Source: Dermanyssus gallinae (Eukaryota; Arthropoda; Arachnida; Mesostigmata; Dermanyssidae). Taken from it: a stretch of DNA of 64,000 bases. The notes under the pieces are model-generated. The model ran no database searches. It was not told the DNA's origin and saw only the letters and a program-made list of their open reading frames with translations. Positions 1 through 13,106 of the stretch are shown piece by piece. Made by a program: the position numbers and the translations under genes. Each line of letters opens with the position of its first letter. Positions within the stretch are counted from its first letter, which is position 1. The DNA lies in contig QVRM01000283.1 of assembly GCA_003439945.1 (NCBI GenBank), positions 248,001 through 312,000 of the forward strand, read 5' to 3'.

Positions 1-1557
1 TGTGGGTTGTCTGTGTAACACGACGTCGTAAAAGAGTTTAGATATAGCCACATGCCCTTGACATCGCCTGTTTATATACATACAAACTTGCTCAAGCAAA
101 GGTAAATCTTGGATCAAGGTCCTGGATGGTTTGTCTGCTTGTTTGCATCGTCGTCGTCGTCGTTCTTATTCTTGTTACGATTAATATTTGCTTTTTGGTT
201 AACTAAACTACGTATACTGACTCAGTTGAATCATGTTAAACTAAAATCTGCCAATCTACAAATATATCGTTTTGAATTAGGTATGTATCTCACTAGCATC
301 GGACTCTCTAGTTTGGATGGCCGCCATCTTCCCTACTCGATTGCGTCTACGCCATTATAAAAGTCAGGCCAAGTCAAGCAAGTTGTCTCCAGTAAACACT
401 TAAGAGTGCCAGGTCGGCCGTATTGAGAAGTGCACTAATGGGGAAGTCGCACTTGCGGGTCAGCTAAACATCTAAAGGTCGCCACAGCTGCTTGCCAGGC
501 TTCCCAGCAACAAGCTGGTTATTCTACCACTACGATGAAAGTGTTTTCATTTTCACTAGCAGCCGTCGCCACTTTCCGCCAGCGGCATGCTTTTCTCACT
601 TACCAGCTCAGAATGTCCGCGGGATTGGCGAATCTGGGGAAACAAATATCGCGGCTTAAATAAATGATTAAATCGTAATTAAAGTGCCTAATTGAGAATA
701 ATCGGGGAATATTGCACCCCGTTACAAGCATCCAGTCCTATCTAAGGACGGGTAATTGCTTTGCCAACAATGGAATTTATTTATTATTTGTGGGATTTTG
801 TTACGCAAAGCACAACAAAAGATGAAATCCCGATTCTAAAAAAAAGAATTAACGTTTTTTTGTCCATACCCATATTTACCTACCTAGTATCCTACTAGCA
901 CCCGCGCAGTTTAACCCGCGTAGTTTTATCCTAGAATAAAATTTAATGGCGAAATTAAAGCTGAACATTAGATTGATGACAGTGTACTAGTATCGCAAGT
1001 TTGCGTTGGCTGCAAGCAACATTACATCATAAAATTGCAGGGTCAAAAGGTTGCGCCAAAATTGCCTGATAAAATTGACTTTGCAAAAACGTATGACATA
1101 CAGGTGCCTAATGTGGTACATATGTAAAAATTAAATATGCGCGACTGCATCTCTGCACTTTTAAGCAGCTCGTTGGTGAAGATAAGCTCGATTTTACATT
1201 TTGTTACTTAGTCGAATCGAATTCGCAGTGGCGAATCATTGTCATGAATTGTGCGCTTTCATATTTGGATAATCCAGTTGCTTGGAACGTCGCGGGATCC
1301 TAATGCCCCGAACCACGTATTCAGAGTATTAGTCCAAAATGCAATCATACGGCAGATTAAGTGGCAGCTACAGACCACTGGGTTAACGGTCACAGCCATA
1401 AAGTGTCAATGTATAGGTCACATATTCTGGAGTATTTTACACACCTTGATTTTACCGTATTCACTATCCTCAACGTCGAGTGTCGGTGATTGAATCTACC
1501 GTTTCCCTTGCTAATCTGTCGTCATTTCTATGGCAGGCCACGCTTTTACTGAGTTAG
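1..1557. other. No gene recognised
   Basis: Ordinary complexity, AT-leaning DNA. Two short open frames (109-360, 1251-1493) show no family features. I see no transposon signature. Confidence 0.5.
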
Positions 1558-1819
1558 CTAGTGAAACGGCCTTGTTTGCCGATTGAGTTCAGTGTGACTG
1601 ACAGACGCAGCGGCGGCGGCAACGGCGGCGGGTGCGGCGGCCGCGACATCGCCTCGCTTGATGCCAACTCTCATTGCCACCTTTTTCTCTCCCCCGCTCC
1701 CTCTTTCTCTCTCGTGCGCAAACTCACTGAGTGTCGGCGTGAGCATGTAGCGACGTATTCCGTCAGGACAGGAGAGAAGGAAGATGCAAACAACGGCCAT
1801 GCCGCCGCTGCTACTGCTA

Positions 1820-2009
1820 ATGGCCCTCATCATCATCATCATCACCACACTCGTCGTCATTATCATCATCATCATCATCATCATAACCACCTTCATCATC
1901 ATCATCATAGCGGCGGTGGTCGTAGGCGGGGTCCGCTGCGGAGGAACAACGACAACGACAACAACAACAACAACAACAACAAACAACAACAACAACAACA
2001 ACCACAACA

Positions 2010-2060
<51 letters not shown>

Positions 2061-2165
2061 CGACGACGACGACAACGACGACAACAAACAAACAAACAAC
2101 AACAACAATAACATTAACAGCAACAACAACGACGACAAACAAACAACGACAACAACAGCTACTAC
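1820..2165 (+). repeat. CAT/CAC then CAA triplet-repeat block
   Basis: (CAT)n-rich DNA (about 1828-1906) is followed by an imperfect (CAA/GAC)n tract to about 2160. All six frames are open as homopolymeric poly-Asn, Thr, Gln, His, Val or Leu, so the long frames here are artefacts of the repeat. Confidence 0.9.
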
Positions 2166-2871
2166 ACCGGCAAGGTTGATTATGACGATGACAAACAAAG
2201 ACTCAGCGATCAGAGTACGCGGCAAGCAGGCAGGCAGGCAAACAAGCCAGCGACTGTCAGTCAGCTTGATGATGATTGCCATAATATTGGTGATGATGAT
2301 GATGATGATGATGAGCGAACATGATTGATGAAGCTGATGACGAGGATATGCTCAGCTTAACTACGATGACAACTTGACTCGACAGGCCTCGGAGAGAAGA
2401 GAGTAGAATCGTAAAATGATTGCTATTGATGATGATGATGGTATCTAGCACGTGGTGCGGCGCCGACACCGACTGCAGGTTTCGTGTTATTGTTGTTATG
2501 AACATTTGACAATAACATGTATATACGCACACAACACTTATATATATATATATATATATATATACATGTGTGTATATATATAGATATATACATGTGTGTG
2601 TAACAACAGATAAAAATACAGGCAAAGGCGTATACACGTTTGTACGCATGCGCGATTGCAGTGACGTACGGCTGTACGTTGTAGGAGAGTGTATAGCGGA
2701 AAGCCGACTCGAACAGAGCCAGCCTCACTTTTTGCAGAGGAAACAAACAAACTGTCGCTGACGACCACGATACTCACACGACCGACCGACGGACCGACGG
2801 ACGACTGTTACTAACAACCCATCATCGTTGGCTATCGCCTCTCACTGTCTGCACCCATCACACGTTTGACG

Positions 2872-2916
<45 letters not shown>

Positions 2917-2960
2917 ATGTATGTAAAAATATACGTGTATATATATATATATATATATCT
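2872..2960 (+). repeat. (TA)n arrays with TG interruption
   Basis: Two TA runs (2872-2910, 2939-2960) are separated by a GTGTGTATGTATG stretch. Another TA run lies at 2539-2564 and a (GC)n run at 3021-3035. Confidence 0.9.
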
Positions 2961-3099
2961 ATATTTGTGTAACTATATATCTATCTAGAGAAGAAGCAGG
3001 CAGAAGGTCGTTCTCTGCATGCGCGCGCGCGCGCGATTTACGTTGCTCCTTTTCTCTCTCGGACGCGCGCGGATGGCCGGGCGGCCGGGCGGACACCAG

Positions 3100-3946
3100 T
3101 CAACCGCGCGCCTCTACTCTATTTTGCTGGCTCCGAGTAGTGAGTGTAGCTAGTAGTCGTAGTAAGTCGTAGTAGTAGTGAGGAGAAAACGTGTTTGGAT
3201 TCAGCGCATTCAGCGCCAAACAAGCAGAGACGTCAGCCATATTCGCTCACGGCAGCCGCCGTAGCAGTGACAGCAACGGTCAGCATTCCCTCATCTCTCT
3301 CTCTCCCCTTCTACCTCTCTCTCTCTCTCTCTGTGCCTGTCTCTCTAAGTCTCAGTCAGTCGACGCAGTGACAAACAGACGAACAGACAGACAGACAACA
3401 GACAGATAGAAGGGCTAGGGTAGTGGTAGCGACGACTGTCTAGACGACGAACTCAAAACAACGCAGGCGATCGATCGCAAAGCTCGTCCAAGTCCGATCC
3501 GAGAGTGCAAACAGCCAAGAGCAGCAAGCAGCCAGTGTGGCCGAGACTAACTCGCGGAGAGGCAGCAAACACCGAACAAAACTGACTACAGAGACTACAG
3601 ACAGACTACTGACCGACTGAGACTTGAGACGACGACTCCGCATTGATCGTTGGTTCATTCCATCTTTGACTTCCTCGTGCAGGGAGGGTGCTGCAGCTTG
3701 TTCTTCTTGGCGGCTAGACGCGCCCGTGACCTGGAGAGTTGGAGTTATTCGACGCCAGCCGATCCTCGTCGTCGTTGCCGTCGTCGTCAAAAACGACACT
3801 GGCCTTCAATCAACTCTGCCATTGGCTGAGTGGCCCCTGCGTGCCGGACCGTCTCATCCGACGAGCGAAGGCAGAAAACGTCGCATCGGAGAGCAACAAC
3901 CACAACAACAACAACAACAATAACAACAACAACAAACGCATCGACA
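3100..3946 (+). promoter_or_regulatory. Candidate promoter and 5' UTR of the distal first exon
   Basis: GC-richer sequence with a CT-repeat tract (about 3295-3332) is followed by an arthropod initiator-like TCAGTC at 3352-3357. Beyond it lies a CA/GA-rich leader with no splice acceptor and a final CAA run (3899-3935) just before the ATG at 3947. No clear TATA box is placed at the usual distance. This is consistent with a TATA-less initiator promoter. Transcription start data would be needed to confirm it. Confidence 0.35.
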
Positions 3947-3993
3947 ATGACGGAAGTGCACCAAATGATTTCAACGGTCCACACCGGACTCGG
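3947..3993 (+). CDS. Candidate 5' coding exon (MTEVHQMIST...), in phase with NDRG
   Basis: An ATG in a good context (gacaATGac) begins MTEVHQMISTVHTGL and is followed by a consensus donor (gtaaga at 3994). The exon ends in phase 2 (GG). Joined to the seven bases before the NDRG ATG at 34095, it reads through in frame (GGA GGG AAG ATG). The intron would be about 30 kb. The preceding CAA-rich leader looks like an arthropod 5' UTR. The in-frame fit has a one-in-three chance of being accidental, and another gene or another acceptor could use this exon. Confidence 0.45.
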
Positions 3994-3999
3994 GTAAGA

Positions 4000-5221
4000 A
4001 GAGACAGCCTTCTCTATCTCAATTCGATGACTGACGATAAGAGGTCTCGCAAGTAGTATTGCTGGCACACAAACGTAAAGGGAATAACAAACAACAGAAT
4101 AACTGCAACGACAGACGTGTTTTTTGTTTAGAAAGAAATATCACGTAGCACAACTGAAACTGATGAACAAACGGGCAAGGATATCAAAGTCGAGTGACAT
4201 GGCAAAAGCATTCTACATTTAAGAAAACTGTCAAACTTTGTTAGGCCATATATTATACACTAGACTCGTAGGGCAAATGTCCCACAAATATAGGCATAGG
4301 AGAGTATCATGACCACAACGTGCGAATTGAACAAGAAGGTAGAATCTTAAAGCGACGGATTTGTACGTTAAGTCGAACCAGCATCACCTGATGTTTCTAA
4401 CGAGAAATGTTGCTGGATTACGATAGCCACACACGTACATTTATAGAAGCAAGAAACATTTATATATAATTTCATTTCAAATATTTTACAGCATGTGTCC
4501 GTGCTTCGTAAGGATGCGATATACGATGCGCAATACTAGCCTTACATTATACTCTTTTGCAGCCCACTCTCCTCCCAAATGCAAAATCAACCAGACATAG
4601 TCACATACATTTTTTCACAGCTCAGCGCTATGGTGGTCATGCATGGTCACAGTTCGAGGTTGACCGTCTGCGACTCTACGCATTCTTGTGCTCGCTCTGA
4701 TCTGTTTCGTTTTCTGCGTAGTCTCAGATTTATTCTTGTCCGATTTTACGCAGTTCTTGCCTAACACATTTATTTCACTTTTGTCGGCGGGGAAATTATT
4801 TCAGCCGCCAATATACCGTAATAAGCTGATGTAATATTTGCAGAGTCGCTAATAAGTCATCGAGTTCTTAATTACACAGCGCCTGTGTAAGGTTGCCTAT
4901 CTCGCGCGCTCTGATTCCCTCTCCTTGTCTCTCTCTCTCGTCCCGGTCTTGCTTGCTCTTCATCTGGGGATTTTTGTGTTAGGTTTTGCTCGAGTTAGGC
5001 CGTCAACAACCGTACATGCGTAGTCAGATACTCGAACCAGCAATATGTACGCGCCATATATATATATATATATATATATTATTTTTTTTTTTTAATTACA
5101 CTATATATGCATAATTTTGAATATTACCTTATTATGACATGCATAATGTAATATACGATAATACGCTCTATAAAAAATACAAATTATATATATATATATA
5201 TAAATTTGTTTTTGCATATTT
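4000..5221. other. Inferred first-intron sequence, nothing recognised
   Basis: Follows the donor at 3994. It contains short pyrimidine tracts (4918-4945) and a TA run at 5056 followed by a T-run. No coding evidence. Confidence 0.4.
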
Positions 5222-5620
5222 TGCATCTAATGATCGGAAATCAGTAACGGGTGTGTGCACCCGCGCGTTGTCGTGATGGAGGATCCAAGAGCCGTTTAAG
5301 CAGAGTTCAGTTCTCTTGCGTCAGACGTTCTCGTGCAATCTTCTTAAAATGTCGCGATAGTATTCCTTATTGACCGTTTTGTAGAAGATGATTCGCTTTA
5401 AGTAAAAAAAACAGCCAAAAGAGCCTCCGTGTTGGATTTGCTCTGTGTGAATTTTTTTAATCGACTCTCTCTCCTTGGAAGCACCACTGGGAGGATGGGG
5501 CTTTAGTCTCGATGTCGTAGCCATAAACCTATAAAGCAATGCAGGGTCTCTTGCTACCGCCTGAAGGTTTAATTCAGGGCCTTTGCTGGTAATTTGCTGG
5601 AAATTCAACCTTTTTGGGAA
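5222..5620 (-). mobile_element. Mariner transposase relic A
   Basis: Read on the minus strand it contains, in order, a decayed copy of the WVYGYDVETKAPSSQW region (about 5490-5535), VNKEYYRDILRRLHEN (about 5325-5370, matching VNKEYYLQVMRRLRE of mariners) and HHDNARVHT (about 5250-5278, the HDNAPAH catalytic block). Frames shift several times. A 95-residue open piece remains (5321-5608). No inverted repeats were found. It shares sequence with relic B, so both derive from one family. Confidence 0.75.
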
Positions 5621-6789
5621 CTTTTGCCATCATAAAATATCGATGAAGACTGTTACAACTTATTCATGAGATGTCTCCAATTCCTCAGCGATCCCCCTGA
5701 TAGTAATACACACAACGCCACAACACCGTCCTGCGTGCAACACATCGTAGGTGCTGTGCGGATGTGAGTGCACGTATACATGGTTTTGTATGTATACGTA
5801 ATGTAATCACGGATGTGTGCGTCTGTCTAACTGTCAGCCTAGAAACCCGTATGGACGGGATTTTTCTCAGGTTCGTTTCTTGTTCTATGCTCAGGCTAAT
5901 CGATCCAAGCGAACTCAATATATTGTTCTGCAAGCACTGTGGCCATCTTCATCCTGCGGGGGTTATGAAACACATGAGTGTGGCATAAAAAACGTTATTG
6001 GGGATGGGCCGTAGTCGTTGTCATTGGCGTTAGGTACTAATTCTATTTTTCCTAGCCAGATTGACGCCATTTCGTAGCTGCTCAAGCAGCTTGGCTGTTG
6101 CTATTCCTGTTATTGATGCCAATGTTTCCGTTCCTGTGATTGCTTTTTATCGTCGTCGTTGTTGTCGTTGTTGTTGTTGTTGTTGTGGTGGTGGTTGTTA
6201 AGGATGTTGTTGTAGTTGTTAGTATTAATATCTGTTATTGTTGTATTGTACTGGCTATTGTGGTCGTCCGCTATAGCTACAATCATTATTATGACGATTA
6301 CTATTTTTGTGTGTCTTGTGCGTGGCTTTGTCATCGCCGTTGCTTCTATTGATTACGGCGGCGGCGGCAGCTGTGGCGGCGACGGTGTTGCGGACGCCCA
6401 TCGTCGTGAAGTGCTATAGCTGCCACTATAAACAATGGTTGAAGTAGTGGGGGAGCAAGGAAGTGAGTGAGTGAGTGAGTGAGGGACAGAGGAGAAAAGG
6501 AAGGAGAGACAGATGCGTATTTGTGGGTCAGTCGAGACGGCTCATGTCGCTTGCTCGATTGCCACCCTCACGTAGAGCTGACGTTGCTTCTGTTGCTTCT
6601 ATTTTTACTCAGCAAACTCGACCCCTTAGTGCGCAATCACAGCATGAACAACAACATGGATAGTCGCAATACGAGAGAAAAAAAAACGAAAAATGACCCG
6701 AACAGTAGCGCTAATAAAAACAAGTCAATAGCCACAACGACGTCAAGAAAAAACACTAACTAACAACCTTTATGATATGTCTCGTGTAT

Positions 6790-6866
6790 ACAATATTATT
6801 ATTAATATTATTCTTTTTTATTTATTTATTTATTATTATTAGTTTTATTATTATTGTTATTATTAG

Positions 6867-6904
<38 letters not shown>
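6790..6904 (+). repeat. (TTA)n / T-rich microsatellite
   Basis: An imperfect then pure TTA/ATT triplet run of about 110 bp ends at 6904. A separate (GTT)n tract lies at about 6155-6190. Confidence 0.9.
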
Positions 6905-7683
6905 CAATCGAACAGTGAGCAAGTGGCAGACAACGTTGCACCCAACAAGCTGCAGGATGGATGCGCTAATCTACGATAACGTCTTGATAAAGCCACCTGT
7001 AGTGGCGGCTTGACCACGCCAAATATCGCGCGTCCGCCCCAACCAACAACGACCACTCGAGCCGCAGTCACAACAGTAGGCTTACCTAACTATACGTCAG
7101 TTCATACACTTGTTTTCTAGCTGTGTAACCCGTCCACACTCACAATATATATATATATATATATATATGTTTGTATGCTTGATTTTATTATTTCATTCCA
7201 TGGTTACAGGGAACAATATATAGGAATGAGATTTGTCAGAAAAGATATTTTTCATTACAAAATCAGCATCACGCTGCATCATCTCGGTAGCCCCGTTGAC
7301 GAAGTTTAGCTGCTCTCGAAGGACCGTACGCTTGAATTCTTGTGCTTGAGTCGTTTATGGGCACATTCCTAGATCTTAAAATACACCAGGCTGAGGGTAC
7401 GTGAAATACTCAGTTGTTGGGCACGTCACCGAGCCGATGTTTCCGGACCACATTGTGGGCCAGAGCGGCGATATGGTCCAGCGTTCCATTGTCTTCCACG
7501 GCTTGGAATATCATGTTCTGAACCGTGCTATGAAACTCTCGCTTAAATTTACGAATGGTGTGTTTACAAGGCCGGTCATTTTGCAAGCCCCACCCTGTCC
7601 TTGTTAACGAAAAGAGCGAACCGCAGAGAGGGCTGAGCTAAGCGCGCAAACTTTTTGAAAGATGTCAGCTGATTATTCAGACA

Positions 7684-7722
<39 letters not shown>

Positions 7723-7825
7723 GGCGTACGTGTACGCATATAGAAAAGCAAACGAGGGCATATCCAGAAGTGCTAATACACACTGATACAATACATTTTA
7801 ATGAAAATTTGAATAATTAATCTTG

Positions 7826-8205
7826 TCCCGCTTGTGTCGTCTTCTTTTCCATCCTTCGCAACAGTTTCTAAACGCGTCTTTCAGAATCGAGTTGAGTTGC
7901 TCCTACGATTTTTCTCTGTCTTCGCGTGATCCTTTGACGGGAGCAGGAAAAATCGTACGAGAGGCTGCGGAAATAAAGAAGTCAAATTTTCAATTAAATA
8001 ATCGGAAATCAGTAACGATATGTACTGGTGCGTTGTTGTGATGGAGGATCTAAGAGCCATTGGTGCAAAGTCCATGCCTCTTGCGTCAGACCTGCGTCTT
8101 TGGTCTTAATGTCATAACCATATATCCATGTCTTCTGTAATCACTCTCTGAAGACATCCAGAATTTGCTGCTACCGACTGAAGGTTTAATTAGGGCATTT
8201 CTCTA
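7826..8205 (-). mobile_element. Mariner transposase relic B
   Basis: Minus-strand reading gives a decayed ITGDETWVYGYD block (about 8115-8150), LHHNNAPVHIVTDFR (about 8000-8050) and a C-terminal piece NCCEGWKRRRHKR (about 7830-7875) that matches the mariner tail CFxxWKxRWxKC. Several frameshifts and an internal loss are evident. The stretches around 8010-8060 and 8165-8200 closely resemble relic A at 5240-5290 and 5545-5590. Confidence 0.72.
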
Positions 8206-8409
8206 GGGCAAAGGTCTGCCACAACGGGGGTCATCATCGGTCTTTTCACGTTCGTCGCGAAATTGACGGTGTATAGAAACCAAAAAACGCGTTTATCGGG
8301 ATACTGCTTGACCACCAGAAGCATTTCGTAATATTTCCACGAATTTAAAATATTTGACATGGTTTTCAACACAGAATTTTATTCAGATTTACTTTGCGCG
8401 ATTTTTTTA

Positions 8410-9130
8410 ATCAAATTTGGCTTCTTACTAGCTAGGAATGGCGCTTTTAAGCAAAGCAAATCGGAAGACCTTGGCGCCTTCGTTTCAATTTTTGAAATTC
8501 GAGATTTTAGAACTCGCCGATCCGGCGCCCTATGTGCACGTCATCGTGTGTGGTCTCTTTGCATGCATACAGTTGCCCAAATAGATCAACAAACCGATAA
8601 TATATATTATATTAGGAGCCATATATTTAAGTACAAGTTCTACCGTTACTAATTGTTCATAGTTTTTAATAAAATATGTGAATTCAAATAAGAATCGCTT
8701 CGAAAAACTACGTGCCGCTTATGTGGTACGTAATTGTACCCACGATTCCTGGTGGGAGAGTCGCCGCCGATAACCTTTAGTTTGTCCTGTTAGTGAAATT
8801 AAAAAAAATTGAAACCCATACAAACACATACGTAAAGAAAATTCACCTTTTTAAGGGAACTAGTAGTTGTCTGACTAAAGATATCTAGTTTAAGTTCGTG
8901 AACTTTAGATAAACCGCACTTGTACTTGCGCCCCTTTTTTCTTGTTGATATCTTAAAGCCGTGTACACGGCGATAGGAAAAGTAACAGTGAAGGTGCGAG
9001 AAGTTACAAAGCTGCGCTACGAAGCAGCGTCCTAAGCTCTGTCTCTGACTGTACACAACTAGAGATGTCTGCATCAGCTGTTCAGACAAAACAGAACGTG
9101 AGTTTTATCTAGCTATTGTTGGCCTACATA
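8410..9130. other. No gene recognised
   Basis: AT-rich, with short unconvincing frames on both strands. The section between relic B and the SINE is unassigned. Confidence 0.4.
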
Positions 9131-9131
9131 C

Positions 9132-9305
9132 TTTTTCGGGCTGACCCCCAGCCAAGATTTAACGTCCACGGGACTGCTTTTCGCATTGCTTCATAGACGG
9201 ACCCCCATAAATACAAATCGGTGCAACGGTGGGACTCGAACCCTGTGTGTCTCCTCCGGTCGCGAGGCGCAGGCGAATGCACCCATCACGCCACCGGGTT
9301 CGACT
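9132..9305 (-). mobile_element. tRNA-derived SINE family A, copy 1
   Basis: Read on the minus strand, a tRNA-like head (GGTGGCGTGATGGG as A box, GGGTTCGAGTCCCACC-like as B box) is followed by a body containing ATTTGTATTTATGGGGGTCC and ending near TTGGCTGGGGGTCAGCCCG. It matches the copies at 19043-19245 and 29890-30092 along its whole length. Pol III would transcribe it. Some internal bases are missing around 9260. Confidence 0.75.
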
Positions 9306-9679
9306 AAATGCTGCTGACCTAGCACTACAATATATAACGGCTCACAACTGTGTCGCTACTGGCTAGTACGTGCCACAACAGCTTTGGTGCTGTGAACAAT
9401 TTGTTTGAAAGGAGCGCAAGCGCATTTACGCACACGGCAATATTGTGCAAGTTCAGCAGGCTCGTTGCGGCGCCAATGTGTCGCTAGCTGTACACGGCAG
9501 CGCTGCAAAGTGCATATAGGAGTATATGTAATCCATGTCGATCCATCCAAACACTAGGATCTGTAACATGGAACCATATATTATGAGTTCTGTTATATAT
9601 TATCATTCTTAGCGTGGCGTCTTTCGTCATGCGTTGGAAGCTACGGGTCGCTAACATCATACATGTTCATACAAACATG

Positions 9680-9684
<5 letters not shown>

Positions 9685-9727
<43 letters not shown>
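9685..9727 (+). repeat. (TA)n array
   Basis: About 42 bp of pure TA. Similar arrays lie at 5056-5080, 7145-7168, 7686-7717, 11792-11828, 12112-12136 and 14569-14587. Confidence 0.9.
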
Positions 9728-9735
<8 letters not shown>

Positions 9736-9949
9736 TCTATATCTATACACATACGGATCCACGTGCGTAGCGTTGCCTTTCTGCGGCGGCGGTGTCAGCG
9801 TGGCAGCAGCAGCAGCTCTGTCGTTGTATGACGGCGATCGTTGTAGTTGCTTGTTTAACCTAGCGCAAGATCGAGAGAGAAAATTAGTGGAGCAACGAGC
9901 TAGAAATGGGGAAACGGAGAGAGGGAGAGAGAGAGAAAGAGAGAGATAG

Positions 9950-11789
9950 TGAAAGAGGAAGAGAAAACGAGGCTTCAATCGATTAAACAGAGTTAGCTGT
10001 TGTTGTTGGCGGCGGTGGCGGTGGATTGAGTTGACATCGTCCGGATTCGTGAGTTGGTCGGTTGTATCAGAAGAGAGCGTGGCCCTCCGTACGAGACGGT
10101 TGCGATTGGTGTTAGCGAAAGGCTCGAGCACGAGAGAGAGGCGACGGTGACAGATTGATAGCGCACGCCCACGGAAGGGCAAACAGCCGACGACCTAGAA
10201 AGGTGGTTAGTTGATAGGAGGTGAAAAGCTCAACGATCGGTTGGACACTATTCATATCAACGGCGGCGACGACGACGACGACGACAACGAAGGTCTCATC
10301 GCACCAACAATAACAAACAAACAAACAAACAACATGGCCGGCGCCACTCTGTGAGATACTACCATTGCTGTGGTGATCGTGGTATCACGCTAATGGACCT
10401 TGATCCGCTTTATATCATCATCTAGTAATACCACAACAACAACAACAGTAACAATAACAATAACAACGATGCTAACAAAAACAACGTAATATTATCATTT
10501 ATACTATTAATGTTTTTGGCTCATTTTCGTTTTTCTCTCACTCTCTCATTTGCTTTATCTAACAATCTCAATAGAAACCATAATAAGAATGGTATTAAAG
10601 ATAACAATTAAGGAAGTAACTATAGCAACAATAACAACAAAAAACGACAACAACAACAACAACAGCAACGACAACGATGACGACGACGGCACTAACAACA
10701 ATCCTTATAGATACGTAATCATATTAAGGAGTATTGCGATCCACACTTTTACACGGCCCTTTCTCCAAGCGCTTTATAGCAATCATCGCCATCATCATCG
10801 CTATCATCAGCATGATTACATCGAAAAACGACTGATGCAACCAGTGCAGATTACGTATTTACAGACCACCCATCGACAAAACCCAGTGAGTGAGCACTGC
10901 TTGCTACGACTTCTATTGGACAAGGTGCCCGGCCTAAATAGCGCCGACTCTGTTCGACAGACAGACAGACAGAGAGACGAACGTATGAACGAACAAAGGG
11001 GCGCAGGGTAACAACGTGTATAGTTTTCCACCCGCCTGCCCGCCCGCTTGTCCGACAGGGAAAGATAGACATACATTGAAAGGTGGTACCGGTTGCCACA
11101 GTTGTGACGGCGTCCACAACGTCGTCACAACGCTCAGTAGACCGTCCAGTTCAGAAACAGCTACTCCAGAGGCCCCTGGAGGGTAGCTGGGAGGTGGGAG
11201 ACCAGTTGGCAGGCAGGGAAAGAGGGGAATAATCGGGCAAGAAAGGATGGATTGGAGGTATTACTTACTTCCTAGTGGTAGAACGGCGTCGAGAGTTGGT
11301 GATGACGACCGAGGACAACGCTGGCGGCTCCCGCAGCCGACGCCGCTACAGCCGTAGCTGCTACGCGTCGAGCTGTTGGTGTCATCTCCCCCTTTTTCTT
11401 GTTTTTCTTCTTCTTGTTTTTCTTTTTCTTTTTTTTCTTTTCTTCTTCTCCTGCCTTTCTATCGTGTTTTCTCTCTTTCTCGGCTAAGAGGCCGCCGTCA
11501 CCATGATGTGGCTGTCCCTTTGTTCGGTCGGTTCGGTCGCCCGATGTCGGTGACCGTCGCACTCCGTCAAGGACGGCGTCGACAACCAAAAGCACCAACG
11601 CAGCCCAAACAGCCGCCATCGCCAGTCTGTATGTCTGTCTGTCTGTCTGTCTATTTGTCTCTGTCTGTTTATCAGCCGGTCGACAACTGATGCTGCTTCT
11701 GGTGCGGCTGCCGTTGTTTATTGCCTGCGTAATCGGTGTTTTCTCGACATACATGTACTACAGCTACTACCCAAAAAACAAGCGTCATA

Positions 11790-11830
<41 letters not shown>

Positions 11831-13100
11831 CACCGGTGTTGCTACATAAAGGGTATTTATACAGTAATAACAATTGCTCTGGCTCCACAAAAATGGTCTC
11901 CATTTCTTTATCTCCACTTGCATAAATATCGCTGACCAAAAAACATCGGTTCCAAGAGTTCGTGCCGCTAAAAATAGTGATGTTTCATAATAACATGAAC
12001 TATATTGTACATACTCTATTTGAGTGAAACAATATGATTGATTGGTTAAAATTAAAATGTCCGCAAAGAGTTACGCCGTCCAAATAGGGGAGTGCTCAAC
12101 CAGCTTTTCTTATATATATATATATATATATATATATGCGTACCTTGGTTTACCATAAAACTTCAATTAACAAAAACAAATACAACGAGAAACACCACTA
12201 ATATATTTGATGGCAGGTTAAGGTCGAAGCATAGGTAACCTGTTGGTCGTGTATATGACTCGAATCCTCCTTCATTGAATGTTTTAGCTACATCCCTGAA
12301 AGCGCACCCCCGTGAAACCACTGGTCTATCTAAAGGTTGGCCTGGGTTGATCTGAGACTCTTCATTCAGAGCTTATACGGTAAACCTTTGCGATTGGCGT
12401 ATTTATTGTCCATCACTCTAAGACGCAACTCTATGTTCGATTCTTTGGAGAACACACTACAATCATACTGAACGATCTTTTAAATAACTTGCTCCAATAT
12501 TAGTGAGCAGATCGTTTAATAGAGTAGCCTGGTGTTCTCTACCAGTTTTAGCTTAGCACTTACATGTAGACACACTAATTAGACCCTGCGTATTAGCACT
12601 GCGTGGCTTTGTCATGACTGCTGAGTTCCATAACCTTGACATGGTTGTGGACCGCCCCGCTGTCGGCTGAGTTTGTGTCCCAAACGATTTCGTCTTTGGC
12701 TTGTCCGTTAGTAGTGACCAGAGAAATAGAAACTCAGCACAATCTGATGTCCACTTCATCACAACGTTTATTTTTCGCCGAGTGGTGTCAAGTTGTCTCT
12801 GGTTATTGCCATTGCGTATGCGCTTGAAGGTCATCCACTGGTGGTGATGATCGTGTTTTGCTTCTGTCGCATCTTTTCCACGTGCAGCTAGGTTTGGTAT
12901 CATTCTTGCAGACCATTTTATTCAAGGATGAAACGTCAACTGCCAGACTTGAAATAGGCGATAGAGCTAAAAGTCTCTCTAAGTCAAGATGATGGGACAC
13001 ACAGCAGCCGATCCATAGATCACGATGCAGTCATTTGCGCAGAGTCAACTAATCAACAATATCAAGTGAATGCTCGACCAGTACTTTTTTTAACTTCTTC
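9950..13100. other. Simple-repeat-rich intronic DNA
   Basis: GA/CT, CAA, CAG and TA tracts (for example 10258-10290 GAC repeats, 10430-10470 CAA, 11396-11450 TTC/T-rich). A 350-bp minus frame at 12553-12903 shows no recognised family. Confidence 0.4.
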
Positions 13101-13106
13101 TTTAAA

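Noticed and set aside
1558..2328. Long frames of 194 and 255 codons on both strands
   Set aside because: They are poly-Val, Leu, Asn, Thr, Gln and His translations of CAA/CAT triplet repeats; every frame is open, so openness is not evidence of coding.
7401..7607. 68-codon frame (MKYSVVGHVTEPM...) as a gene or transposon piece
   Set aside because: Ordinary composition, but I could not match it to any family on either strand and it has no splice context.
9220..9300. tRNA gene suggested by B-box-like sequence (also at 18.4, 19.2 and 30.0 kb)
   Set aside because: The heads are decayed, stems do not close, and the sequences continue into shared SINE bodies.
11272..11754. 160-codon Lys/Ala-rich minus-strand frame
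   Set aside because: It is driven by a TTC/T-rich tract and GGC/GCT triplets; no family signature or splice sites.
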